Part shown: in pieces, positions 1-5,879 of the stretch | Position numbering within the stretch: the stretch's first letter is position 1 | Layout of the letters: every line of letters starts with the position of its first letter | Notes under the pieces: model-generated | Databases searched by the model: none | Told to the model about the DNA's origin: nothing | What the model saw: only the letters and a program-made list of their open reading frames with translations | Origin: Campylobacteraceae bacterium | GTDB lineage: Bacteria; Campylobacterota; Campylobacteria; Campylobacterales; Sulfurovaceae | Reading direction: 5' to 3' | Assembly (NCBI GenBank): GCA_027030605.1 | Contig: JALVEV010000009.1 | Span: 1-5,879, forward strand | DNA: 5,879 bases | Position numbers and translations under genes: made by a program

Positions 1-776
1 ACAACAGGATGAATAAACATCTCACCACCCTCTCCTAGATGCTCTGTGTTGGCAAAGGCACACACCTTTTGTAGACGCTCTTCTATGTTTTTGTATGATG
101 GTGGCACATGGACTATCTCTTCAAAACCATCGGTAATGACTATCTCGTCGTTATCTCTAAAGACCCCTGCGACATTACCATTTATGCTATTGCCTTGTGT
201 AGCAATTTTGTGGTACTCTAAAATTAAGTCTAGTGTTAACTCCTCATCTTTTGTTCGTTTTATCTCCTGCATAAGCAGATAGTTATTTAAAATCATCTCC
301 TCATCTTTGTTCATCGGTTTTCTACCAGAACTAAGCATCGACTTAGCAACACGACGCGTGGTGGAAGCCCCTTCAAGCTGTGAACTGCTTATCGCCTCCT
401 CCATAAGCAACGATGAAATCAGATAGTTTTTTTTGATGGAGTTGTGAGGAACAATCCCTTGTGAAGATAATGTCGCAATTTTATGAAGTTGAGCTTGTAA
501 GATGTCAGGGATACAAAAAGCAAATGAATCTTCACCACCTTTATCTTCATAGTCAATAGGTTTCATCTTGGCTAAACGATTCCATTTAGTCGCCCACCAA
601 GCTGTCTCTACATCATCACCTTTTTCAACTCGGTACTTAAACTTGTCCCAATAGAGATAACGTCCCTGATTATCAGTCTCTTTATATCTTAAAATATACT
701 CAAACTTTTCAGGAGTCAAGTTTTGAGGAAGTTCTGAAAATTTAAATGGTGCTTTTTCTATAATGCTTTTTGCCAT
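1..776 (-). CDS. Fic family protein, class II (probable AMP transferase), 3' end cut by window edge
   Basis: The leftward frame is open from ATG at 776 to the window edge: 258 whole codons and no stop. An in-frame stop at 783-785, just upstream, makes 776 the only sensible ATG. Fic proteins usually transfer AMP from ATP to hydroxyl groups of target proteins in the cytoplasm, and some class II members also remove it. Visible parts are an N-terminal Fic_N-like region (about 1-115, with a WWATKWNRLAK segment); the inhibitory helix EEAISSSQLEGAST at 126-139, which fits (S/T)xxxE(G/N) with S131, E135 and G136; and the Fic-core lead-in, with GVFRDND at 204-210, HVPPSY at 223-228 and FIHPVV at the edge. 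In relatives the HPFx(D/E)GNGR catalytic loop follows within roughly 15-20 residues, so activity cannot be judged here. No toxin or antitoxin partner is seen upstream; the divergent neighbour is an acyltransferase. The family is confident; the target is unknown. Confidence 0.93.
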   Translation of the reverse strand, partial: MAKSIIEKAPFKFSELPQNLTPEKFEYILRYKETDNQGRYLYWDKFKYRVEKGDDVETAWWATKWNRLAKMKPIDYEDKGGEDSFAFCIPDILQAQLHKIATLSSQGIVPHNSIKKNYLISSLLMEEAISSSQLEGASTTRRVAKSMLSSGRKPMNKDEEMILNNYLLMQEIKRTKDEELTLDLILEYHKIATQGNSINGNVAGVFRDNDEIVITDGFEEIVHVPPSYKNIEERLQKVCAFANTEHLGEGGEMFIHPV

Positions 777-803
777 AATAACTCAAATTTTTATTTTTGC
801 GTT

Positions 804-813
804 ATTATAACAT
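804..813 (-). promoter_or_regulatory. Probable extended -10 promoter of the fic gene
   Basis: On the minus strand the bases read ATGTTATAAT, a perfect TGnTATAAT extended -10 box. It ends 27 nt before the fic ATG at 776. No TTGACA-like -35 lies at the usual distance, only A/T-rich DNA. This matches the general picture for sigma-70 promoters in Campylobacterota, where the -35 is poorly conserved. No operator-like dyad is evident between box and gene. The position is inferred from sequence alone. Confidence 0.5.
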
Positions 814-848
814 AGTTATTGTTTTAAAATTTTTTCTTTTAATATAGA

Positions 849-854
849 TATAAT
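849..854 (+). promoter_or_regulatory. Probable -10 box for the acyltransferase gene
   Basis: A perfect TATAAT lies 49 nt upstream of the ATG at 904 in a T-rich stretch (runs of T at 831-840). A second candidate, TATACT, is at 861-866. No good -35 is spaced 16-18 bp upstream; TTGTTT at 819-824 is too far (24 bp). In such AT-rich DNA a perfect hexamer can arise by chance, so this is a tentative call. Confidence 0.4.
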
Positions 855-883
855 AATAGTTATACTATCATTTTTAAAAAATA

Positions 884-903
884 ATAAAGAACAATAAAGA
901 ATA
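884..903 (+). promoter_or_regulatory. Weak ribosome binding region with a 10-bp tandem repeat
   Basis: The 20 bases directly before the acyltransferase ATG are two near-identical 10-bp units, AATAAAGAAC and AATAAAGAAT, differing only in the last base. Neither carries a GGAG-type Shine-Dalgarno; the best purine run is AAAGAA in the first unit (887-892), about 11 nt from the ATG. This contrasts with the strong AGGGGA site of the next gene and suggests modest translation. Two copies are too few to call a phase-variation repeat. Confidence 0.35.
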
Positions 904-1449
904 ATGAAAATATTAAAAGAAGATATTCGAAGAACTTACAACATGGCATCTGGAAACAAATTAAAAAAAATAATCAGTTGCTATCGTTCACCTGGAGTAC
1001 ATGCTGTCACAAATATACGTTTTGGGCAATGGATTAAAAAACAAAATTTTTTAATCAAAATTTTTCTTAAACCACTTTACTATCTCCAATTTTATTTAAT
1101 ACGTACAAGATGGGGTATAGAGATACCTTGCGATACACAGATTGGTAAAGGGTTTTATATTGGACATTTTGGTGGAATTACTATCTCTAGTGCAGCTAAA
1201 ATAGGTGAGAATGTAAATATCTCTCAACAAGTTGTCATAGGGGTATCTGGAGAGGGAGAAAAGAGAGGCTGTCCAACTATAGGTAATAATGTCTATATTG
1301 GACCAGGAGCTAAAATCTTTGGTAAAATATCTATAGGCAATAATGTAAAAATTGGTGCAAATGCTGTTGTCTACAAAAATGTTCCCGATAATGTTAATGT
1401 TGTCCTAGACCCAGGAATGAAAATCTTACCAAGAAAGATAAGAGTCTAA
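904..1449 (+). CDS. Serine acetyltransferase-like hexapeptide-repeat acyltransferase
   Basis: This 181-residue protein has a short helical N-terminus (1-70, including RSPGVHAVTNIRFGQWI at 28-44, like the 'PGV..L..YR..HW' segment of serine acetyltransferases). A left-handed beta-helix of hexapeptide turns follows at about 72-165 (IGKGFYIG, IGENVNIS, IGNNVYIG, IGNNVKIGANAVV). The family moves acetyl from acetyl-CoA to a hydroxyl group, usually as a cytoplasmic trimer. H88 in YIGHFGG aligns with the catalytic His158 of E. coli CysE. By residue counting, E73 sits where CysE has Asp143, and C123 (RGCPTIG) near the CysE active-site His of DRHP. It is much shorter than CysE (273 residues) and its tail, VLDPGMKILPRK, lacks the usual AGNPA ending. 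These points favour a glycan or other acetyltransferase over cysteine synthesis, but CysE-like activity is not excluded. ATG 904 is preferred over M14 because residues 1-13 (KEDIRRTY) match the family's usual beginning. Confidence 0.85.
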   Translation: MKILKEDIRRTYNMASGNKLKKIISCYRSPGVHAVTNIRFGQWIKKQNFLIKIFLKPLYYLQFYLIRTRWGIEIPCDTQIGKGFYIGHFGGITISSAAKIGENVNISQQVVIGVSGEGEKRGCPTIGNNVYIGPGAKIFGKISIGNNVKIGANAVVYKNVPDNVNVVLDPGMKILPRKIRV

Positions 1450-1639
1450 AAGATTGGTGAGTTCAAGCTTTTTTTGCCTAAAATCTTCAGTAATTACTCA
1501 TTTACATACTCAAATACTAAAGTCCCTAATAACAAAAAATTAATTGTTCAAAAATATTTTAAATAGTTATATTAAAATATTATTATATAAATATTACTAA
1601 ATTCTATTTTATTTTAAGTTGTCTATTAAAATATTTAAC

Positions 1640-1645
1640 TACAAT
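1640..1645 (+). promoter_or_regulatory. Possible -10 box for the exported-protein gene
   Basis: TACAAT lies 27 nt before the ATG at 1673. A partial -35-like TTGTCT is at 1619-1624, but the 15-bp spacer is shorter than the preferred 17. The region is so A/T rich that other hexamers could serve, so this is only the best candidate. Confidence 0.3.
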
Positions 1646-1661
1646 AATAAGTAAAAATTAT

Positions 1662-1667
1662 AGGGGA
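1662..1667 (+). promoter_or_regulatory. Strong Shine-Dalgarno site
   Basis: AGGGGA is followed by five bases (CAAAA) and then ATG at 1673. It is the only G-rich run in the spacer and fixes the start of the 1059-residue exported protein. The start is further supported by the signal peptide beginning directly at this methionine. Confidence 0.8.
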
Positions 1668-1672
1668 CAAAA

Positions 1673-4600
1673 ATGGGAATTACTAAAATAACTTTAGTAT
1701 GTAGTCTGCTGTTATGGACAGTACCACTAGTTGCAACAGTCCATGAAGATGCAGAAGATAAGACAACAACAGGTTGGGTTATCTATGGAGATACAGTAGA
1801 TGCAAGTGTCATAAATGTAGAAGATAGTGAACGAGGTAGCCGAATTATTAAATTACAAGGAGAGAGGAAAAAGACACAGTTTAGGTTAGGTAGTCGAAGT
1901 GGAAGAGATGAAACTGTTCCTTGGAACAATAAGACAGAGAAAATAATTCAATGGTCAATGAAGTATAATGAAGCATTTAGAATCTATATTCCTATTTTAA
2001 CCAAAAATGGAACTCGATTCTTAAGCTATACTAATCACTCTAAAGATATAAAAGGTGAAATTCGTGGGAAGAAAGTTCATTATGGTTTAGGTAAAGAGAG
2101 CATAGATGGAACATGGCATACCTTTACAAGAGATTTAGAAGCAGATTGGAATAGATTTAACCCTAACAATCCTTTTATTGCTGTTAATGGTTTTTTTATT
2201 AATGGTTCGGGTTCTCTTGATGATATTATAACGAAGAAAGATAAGGAGGATAATACACCTTTAGAAAATCTTATCTCTATGACAACAGAGAATAATATAA
2301 GTAAAAAAGTTAAAATTTTAGGTATTGGCTCTGGAGGTTCACACCATCTACTCTTTCATCATAGTGATGGGAAAACAGTCATAGAGGGAGGGGATATGGG
2401 AGCTTTAAGTATCTCACATGATGGGGGAAAGAGCTTTCAACCTTTAATATCTTATCTACATGCTAAAGATATAACCAAAAAAAATAGACATACACTTCCT
2501 ATACTTCTCTCTATAGTTGAACATCCTACAAATCCAGATTGGCTTTTAGGTGTTGCTACTTATGGAATTATCTCTTTTAGTACAGATAGAGGAAAAACTT
2601 GGCACTCAAAAGATATTGGTTGCGATATGACAAATAGAATTATTATACGCAATGAGGGAGATAAAATCATTGCCTACTTCGCCTCAGGGTATAAGCTTGG
2701 ATTAACAAAAATGAATTTTAAAAAACTTGGTGCATGGGTAGACATTACAGATATACCACACAACATCACAAGCTTTCGTCAAGGTAGAGAGTATGACTTT
2801 ATTCTATACAATAAAGCTAACCTAACAGGATATAACAACGAATTCTATTATGGAGATATAGTTAGACTAGGTTCAGAAGAGGACAATAAACTTTTTGTTG
2901 CAGGAAAAGGTGGACTTTTTGTCTGTGAAGGAGACCCTAAAAAGGATGAGAGTTGGAGAAATATTACAAACTCTATTTTTAAATATCAAGGTGAATTCTT
3001 TCCTATTGACCATGCTGTAGCAATTGGAGACAAACTTTATGTTCTTGCCTATGGAGAAAATAACAATACAAACAATACCGCAGGAGTCTATGTCCATAGA
3101 AAAGGAGATATAACCAATGGAAAATATAATTTTACTAGAATCTATAAAGGACTAAATCTTAAAAGATTCAACTATTCAAAAAAGCATATGTTTGACAGAG
3201 CCTCGGGGAGTCTATTAAAGCACAAAGATACCTCTAATGAGAAAACCTATCTCTATCTCTTTATGCAAGATGTTGTCTATAGACTTGACATAGAAAATAG
3301 TAGTAAAACATTTGAAAGGGTTACAAAAAGTATAAAAATCAATGCAAAGAACTATTCAAATGGATTTATTTTGGGTCAAAGAAATACATCTCACTGGTCA
3401 AAAGGAGATAGAGGCTCCTATACCTCCTTTAATGAGAGTGAAGAGTTTGGAACAATGACTTTTGGAACCTCCTACTTTCCTTCATTTCTTGGACTTAATA
3501 AAGTCTACTCCTATAAGGGTAATATCTATATCTCCAATACCATAGAGATTAAAGTCTCTAAAGATAATGGGAAGACTTTTGATTCATATATTAGCGATGT
3601 AAAAAATAGTGGTTCTCTCTATGATGGAAAGATAAAAGGGTATTATGGATATATAGGACTCTACGAAGATGGATACCATGATAACCACCATACAACTCCA
3701 ATTACTCCTACCGATAATGCTCTCTCTTTTTGGTGGTCTAGTGTTAAAAATAGAGGTATGGACAATATGGTCTCTACCGATGTAGCAATAAACCCTAATA
3801 ATCCTAAAGAGATTATGCAATCGTACATGGATTCAGCTGCTTTCTTCTCTATTGATTCAGGTAACAGTTGGCACTATACAGCTGGACTAAAAGGAGTACT
3901 GGGTGATGTCTTTTGGACTATGTGGATAAAAGATGCTTTTTATGCACAAGATAGTGTGGGTATCTATAGATTTAACAAAAGTGAATTGGAGTTTGAAAAA
4001 CTTGCTGACCTTGATATCTACAATATGTCAATAGATGAAGCTGTAAGAGTTAGAAGATATTACGACAAAAAGAGTGATACACTTGTATTAGCTGGATATC
4101 AAAAAAGAAAATTGTATAAAAATCGTAATATATGGGTTATCGACAATACCATATGGGTTATCAAACACTTTACAGATGATAGCTTACGTAAAGCAACAAA
4201 GATAATAGATAGTAGAGACCACAAAGAGGGTATTCGATTTGATAGCACACTAGGCATAAGCCGTTCATTTAAAGATGTCTATTGTGATGGTTCCTATGTT
4301 TATGCTATCAATTCAGAGTTAGGTATTATTAAAATGCCATTAAAGGATCTTCCTACAAACTATAATAATTCTGCATTTGGACTAGATAAAGATGAGTATG
4401 TATTTAGTGGTCTGTTTGATAAAAATGGAAGTGCGATATTGGTTACTGCCAATGTTGAAAAAGATTATGCAGTAGACTACTCTAAACTTATCTACAATAA
4501 CAAACCATTTACATTAAAACAAGTAAACCTTGGAACTAAAACAGAAAAAATAATTATACCAAGAGGTGAGGGATTAACCATAGATGGTAAAAGTGGTGTC

Positions 4601-4852
4601 ATGAAAGATAAGGGAATGTTGACTCTACTAGGAGTTGACCCAAAAAATAAAAATAGAATTTTAGCCTCTATAGCTAGTACACGAACAACTATAGAGTCTA
4701 AAGATGGAGGTTATACATGGAGTGAGTTTCTTCCTCAAATTAGTGGAAATGCTCATAGACACCAAGCAGGAAATGCTATATTTTCACCCAATAGTAGTCC
4801 ATACGATGTAACTATTTTAGGTAGTGGGAGTACTTATGGTGTTTTAAAATAA
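1673..4852 (+). CDS. Secreted protein with N-terminal 'WHTFTRDLEADW' domain and Asp-box beta-propeller region
   Basis: This 1059-residue protein is probably exported by Sec. It has a signal peptide (about 1-21: K5, hydrophobic LVCSLLLWTVPLV, possible cut after A21), no lipobox, no later membrane helix and no obvious C-terminal sorting tag. Residues about 24-186 form a domain with HEDAEDK (24-30), GSRIIKLQG (55-63), IQWSMKY (92-98), DGTWHTFTRDLEADW (145-159) and VNGFFINGSGSLDDI (171-185). I associate this block with secreted proteins of marine and sulfur bacteria, and it is probably a beta-sandwich. The rest has five Asp boxes (SxDxGx[ST][WF]) at 248-255, 303-310, 629-636, 726-733 and 1009-1016. 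Boxes 2, 4 and 5 follow a 'PxNP/PKNK' strand lead-in (285-288, 708-711, 990-993), as in BNR/sialidase-type, GH74 and VPS10/sortilin propellers. The boxes are widely spaced, so many blades must be degenerate or lack them. I cannot identify catalytic residues, so enzyme, adhesin or glycan-binding protein are all possible. Translation should be strong (AGGGGA). Confidence 0.9.
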   Translation: MGITKITLVCSLLLWTVPLVATVHEDAEDKTTTGWVIYGDTVDASVINVEDSERGSRIIKLQGERKKTQFRLGSRSGRDETVPWNNKTEKIIQWSMKYNEAFRIYIPILTKNGTRFLSYTNHSKDIKGEIRGKKVHYGLGKESIDGTWHTFTRDLEADWNRFNPNNPFIAVNGFFINGSGSLDDIITKKDKEDNTPLENLISMTTENNISKKVKILGIGSGGSHHLLFHHSDGKTVIEGGDMGALSISHDGGKSFQPLISYLHAKDITKKNRHTLPILLSIVEHPTNPDWLLGVATYGIISFSTDRGKTWHSKDIGCDMTNRIIIRNEGDKIIAYFASGYKLGLTKMNFKKLGAWVDITDIPHNITSFRQGREYDFILYNKANLTGYNNEFYYGDIVRLGSEEDNKLFVAGKGGLFVCEGDPKKDESWRNITNSIFKYQGEFFPIDHAVAIGDKLYVLAYGENNNTNNTAGVYVHRKGDITNGKYNFTRIYKGLNLKRFNYSKKHMFDRASGSLLKHKDTSNEKTYLYLFMQDVVYRLDIENSSKTFERVTKSIKINAKNYSNGFILGQRNTSHWSKGDRGSYTSFNESEEFGTMTFGTSYFPSFLGLNKVYSYKGNIYISNTIEIKVSKDNGKTFDSYISDVKNSGSLYDGKIKGYYGYIGLYEDGYHDNHHTTPITPTDNALSFWWSSVKNRGMDNMVSTDVAINPNNPKEIMQSYMDSAAFFSIDSGNSWHYTAGLKGVLGDVFWTMWIKDAFYAQDSVGIYRFNKSELEFEKLADLDIYNMSIDEAVRVRRYYDKKSDTLVLAGYQKRKLYKNRNIWVIDNTIWVIKHFTDDSLRKATKIIDSRDHKEGIRFDSTLGISRSFKDVYCDGSYVYAINSELGIIKMPLKDLPTNYNNSAFGLDKDEYVFSGLFDKNGSAILVTANVEKDYAVDYSKLIYNNKPFTLKQVNLGTKTEKIIIPRGEGLTIDGKSGVMKDKGMLTLLGVDPKNKNRILASIASTRTTIESKDGGYTWSEFLPQISGNAHRHQAGNAIFSPNSSPYDVTILGSGSTYGVLK
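4130..4171 (+). repeat. In-frame 21-bp tandem duplication inside the exported-protein gene
   Basis: ATATGGGTTATC occurs at 4130-4141 and again at 4151-4162, exactly 21 bp (seven codons) apart. The protein therefore repeats an IWVI strand (IWVIDNT then IWVIKHF, residues 820-833). After the 12 identical bases the units differ. This looks like a small slippage duplication later diverged, but chance convergence in a beta-strand-rich protein is possible. Confidence 0.5.
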
Positions 4853-4876
4853 TAACTCAATTTTTTTGAGTTATTA
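4850..4876. terminator. Shared hairpin terminator between convergent genes
   Basis: The arms TAATAACTCAA (4850-4860) and TTGAGTTATTA (4866-4876) are perfect complements, giving an 11-bp stem with a 5-base T loop. The left arm starts with the TAA stop of the rightward gene, and the right arm ends with the TAA stop of the leftward gene, so the hairpin fills the whole 21-bp gap. Leftward transcripts continue into TTTTAAAAC, a short U tract; rightward transcripts continue into CTCACTTTTCAC, with no immediate U tract. The stem has only two G/C pairs, so it may be a modest terminator, better for the leftward gene. Confidence 0.65.
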
Positions 4877-5879
4877 CTCACTTTTCACAAAATCTTTTAG
4901 AGAGAGTTCACTAACATCTCTTTTTCCCATCACAGCCAAAAGTGAGCGTACTCCATGTAGAAGTTCATGGTGATACCGTGCAATATTTTTAGACTTTTGC
5001 AGTACTAAAAATCGACTTCGTTTTGCTTCGTCCATTGTCGCTAGACCTACAGGGCAGTTTCTACCACCTGCACCTGAACACTCTCTTGCACGTATACACC
5101 CTGCTGAAATCATAAACCCTCTTGCAATGTTTATGAAGTCTGCACCATAACAGAAGAGTTCAATAACATCATCAGGGGTTAGCACCTTTTCAGCCACTAT
5201 GATTTTAATATCATCTCTTAATCCATACTCCTCTAACACCTCAACCACAACTCTAAGTGCCATACGAATAGGCAGACCTATTTTAGTCATCATCTCCAAT
5301 GGAGCTGTAGCTGAACCACCATCTCCACCATCTATCGTTATAAAGTCTGCAATAGTTTTTCCCTGCTCTTTTCGCTCTTTGAGAGCCTTTGCATAGAGTT
5401 CAAAGTTCTCTCTGTCTGAGATGACTATCTTAAATCCAACAGGCTTACCTGAAAGCTCTTGTAGTTCTGAGACAAACTCAAATAGACTCTCCATATCGGT
5501 AGCATAAGGGAAACGATTTGGACTAAATAGGTCTTGGTGAGCAGGAATACCACGATAGTAGGCTATGTCATAACTCACTTTAGAAGCTAGTAGTTTTCCA
5601 CCTGTCTGTTTAGCCCCTTGTGCAAGTTTTATCTCTGTCATTTTGGCAAATCGCATCACCTTTTGGTAGCGTAGTGGGTCAAACTCTCCTTTGCTATCTC
5701 GAACACCATAGAGTCCTGAACCCATTTGAAAAATAATATCAGGCAGTGTTGGAGGAACTGTAGTCGGGAAATAGTTTATATCTGCATTCCAATCTATTCT
5801 AAAGTAGAGTAGTCGCTTATTATCAAATATAAAAGAGCCTCTATCTTTTTGACGAACTACCATTCTTCGATAGACTCGT
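4874..5879 (-). CDS. FMN-binding glutamate synthase-related protein, 5' end cut by window edge
   Basis: The leftward frame ends with TAA at 4874-4876 and stays open to the right edge, so the ATG at 5863 (in YRRMVVRQ) is probably internal. Numbered from that methionine, 329 residues are visible. They match the C-terminal part of the Glu_synthase (GltB-type FMN) domain: DIIFQMGSGLYGVRD (42-56), KMTEIKLAQGAKQTGGKL (74-91), SPNRFPY (114-120), the glycine-rich IDGGDGGSATAP (177-188), and VLTPDDVIELFCYGADFINIARGF (227-250), the usual FMN-phosphate side of the TIM barrel. C256, C262 and C270 (GCIRARECS...NCPVG) are the expected 3Fe-4S ligands, spaced C-x5-C-x7-C. Family members of about 500 residues or more lack the glutaminase domain of full GltB; they are proposed to use ammonia or a partner, and the electron donor is unclear. 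The N-terminal part with the expected GEGG motif lies outside. The gene converges on the exported-protein gene with a 21-bp gap. Confidence 0.9.
   Translation of the reverse strand, partial: RVYRRMVVRQKDRGSFIFDNKRLLYFRIDWNADINYFPTTVPPTLPDIIFQMGSGLYGVRDSKGEFDPLRYQKVMRFAKMTEIKLAQGAKQTGGKLLASKVSYDIAYYRGIPAHQDLFSPNRFPYATDMESLFEFVSELQELSGKPVGFKIVISDRENFELYAKALKERKEQGKTIADFITIDGGDGGSATAPLEMMTKIGLPIRMALRVVVEVLEEYGLRDDIKIIVAEKVLTPDDVIELFCYGADFINIARGFMISAGCIRARECSGAGGRNCPVGLATMDEAKRSRFLVLQKSKNIARYHHELLHGVRSLLAVMGKRDVSELSLKDFVKSE

Larger units (their letters stand above)
1450..1672. other. AT-rich intergenic spacer before the exported-protein gene
   Basis: These 223 bases are strongly A/T rich and hold no ORF of note. 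No strong terminator for the upstream acyltransferase gene is visible; a 6-bp AAGATT/AATCTT inverted repeat (1450-1455 and 1482-1487) encloses a T7 run instead of preceding one. A 10-bp palindrome, AGTAATTACT, lies at 1489-1498. The last 35 bases carry the promoter-like and ribosome-binding sequences listed separately. Read-through transcription from the upstream gene remains possible. Confidence 0.6.

Noticed and set aside
46..282. Plus-strand ORF of 78 codons
   Set aside because: It lies wholly antisense to the Fic coding region, has no ribosome binding site, and its Ser/Cys-rich translation resembles no protein family.
776..786. 11-mer TAATAACTCAA shared with the terminator arm at 4850-4860
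   Set aside because: One shared 11-mer of A/T-rich sequence is expected by chance in a window of this size, and at 776 it has no matching second arm.
1..1449. Fic plus neighbouring gene as a toxin-antitoxin pair
   Set aside because: The neighbour is a divergent acetyltransferase-like enzyme, not a small antitoxin, and the Fic protein carries its own inhibitory motif (class II), so no separate antitoxin is needed.
1450..1487. AAGATT/AATCTT inverted repeat as a terminator after the acyltransferase gene
   Set aside because: The stem is only 6 bp with a 26-base loop, and the T7 run lies inside the loop instead of after the stem.
1489..1498. Palindrome AGTAATTACT as an operator
   Set aside because: It is over 140 bp from the promoter-like sequence, is A/T rich, and no second copy supports a regulator site.
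2873..3097. Minus-strand ORF inside the exported-protein gene
   Set aside because: It is antisense to a well-supported gene, has no family resemblance and no start signals; a chance open frame.
3584..3820. Second minus-strand ORF inside the exported-protein gene
   Set aside because: Same situation: antisense to a confident coding region with low-quality composition.
5199..5396. Plus-strand ORF within the glutamate synthase-related gene
   Set aside because: It overlaps the conserved FMN-binding part of the minus-strand gene, and its Ser/Ile-rich sequence is a mirror of that coding.

Overview
The window is AT-rich, with A/T-dominated intergenic DNA. Its gene content fits a Campylobacterota chromosome of the Sulfurovum/Sulfurimonas kind. 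That placement is an inference, resting on base composition, on promoters with good -10 boxes but no -35 boxes, and on the type of FMN-dependent glutamate-synthase-like protein at the right end. There are four protein genes and no sign of tRNA, rRNA, CRISPR, insertion sequence or phage genes.

Left part (1-776, minus strand): the first 258 codons of a class II Fic-family protein (probable AMP transferase). It has the N-terminal inhibitory motif, but the window edge cuts it just before the expected HPFxxGNGR catalytic loop. A 127-bp divergent spacer with a -10-like box facing each way separates it from a rightward gene (904-1449) for a serine-acetyltransferase-like left-handed beta-helix acyltransferase. 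That protein is probably a surface-glycan or small-molecule acetyltransferase rather than CysE.

Centre (1450-4852, plus strand): a 223-bp AT-rich spacer with a strong Shine-Dalgarno leads into a 1059-residue exported protein. It has a signal peptide, an N-terminal domain of about 160 residues of the 'DGTWHTFTRDLEADW' type, and a long beta-propeller-like region with five Asp-box motifs. Its substrate or partner is unknown. It is the least explained and most interesting gene here.

Right part (4874-5879, minus strand): the C-terminal two-thirds or less of an FMN / 3Fe-4S glutamate-synthase-related protein, running off the window. It converges on the exported-protein gene. The two stop codons lie in opposite arms of a single 11-bp hairpin that fills the 21-bp gap, a compact shared terminator.

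The four genes do not form an obvious pathway. Only the acyltransferase and the exported protein are co-directional, and the latter has its own ribosome binding site and a possible promoter. I see no convincing multi-gene novel system; the novelty, if any, lies in the domain architecture of the exported Asp-box protein.
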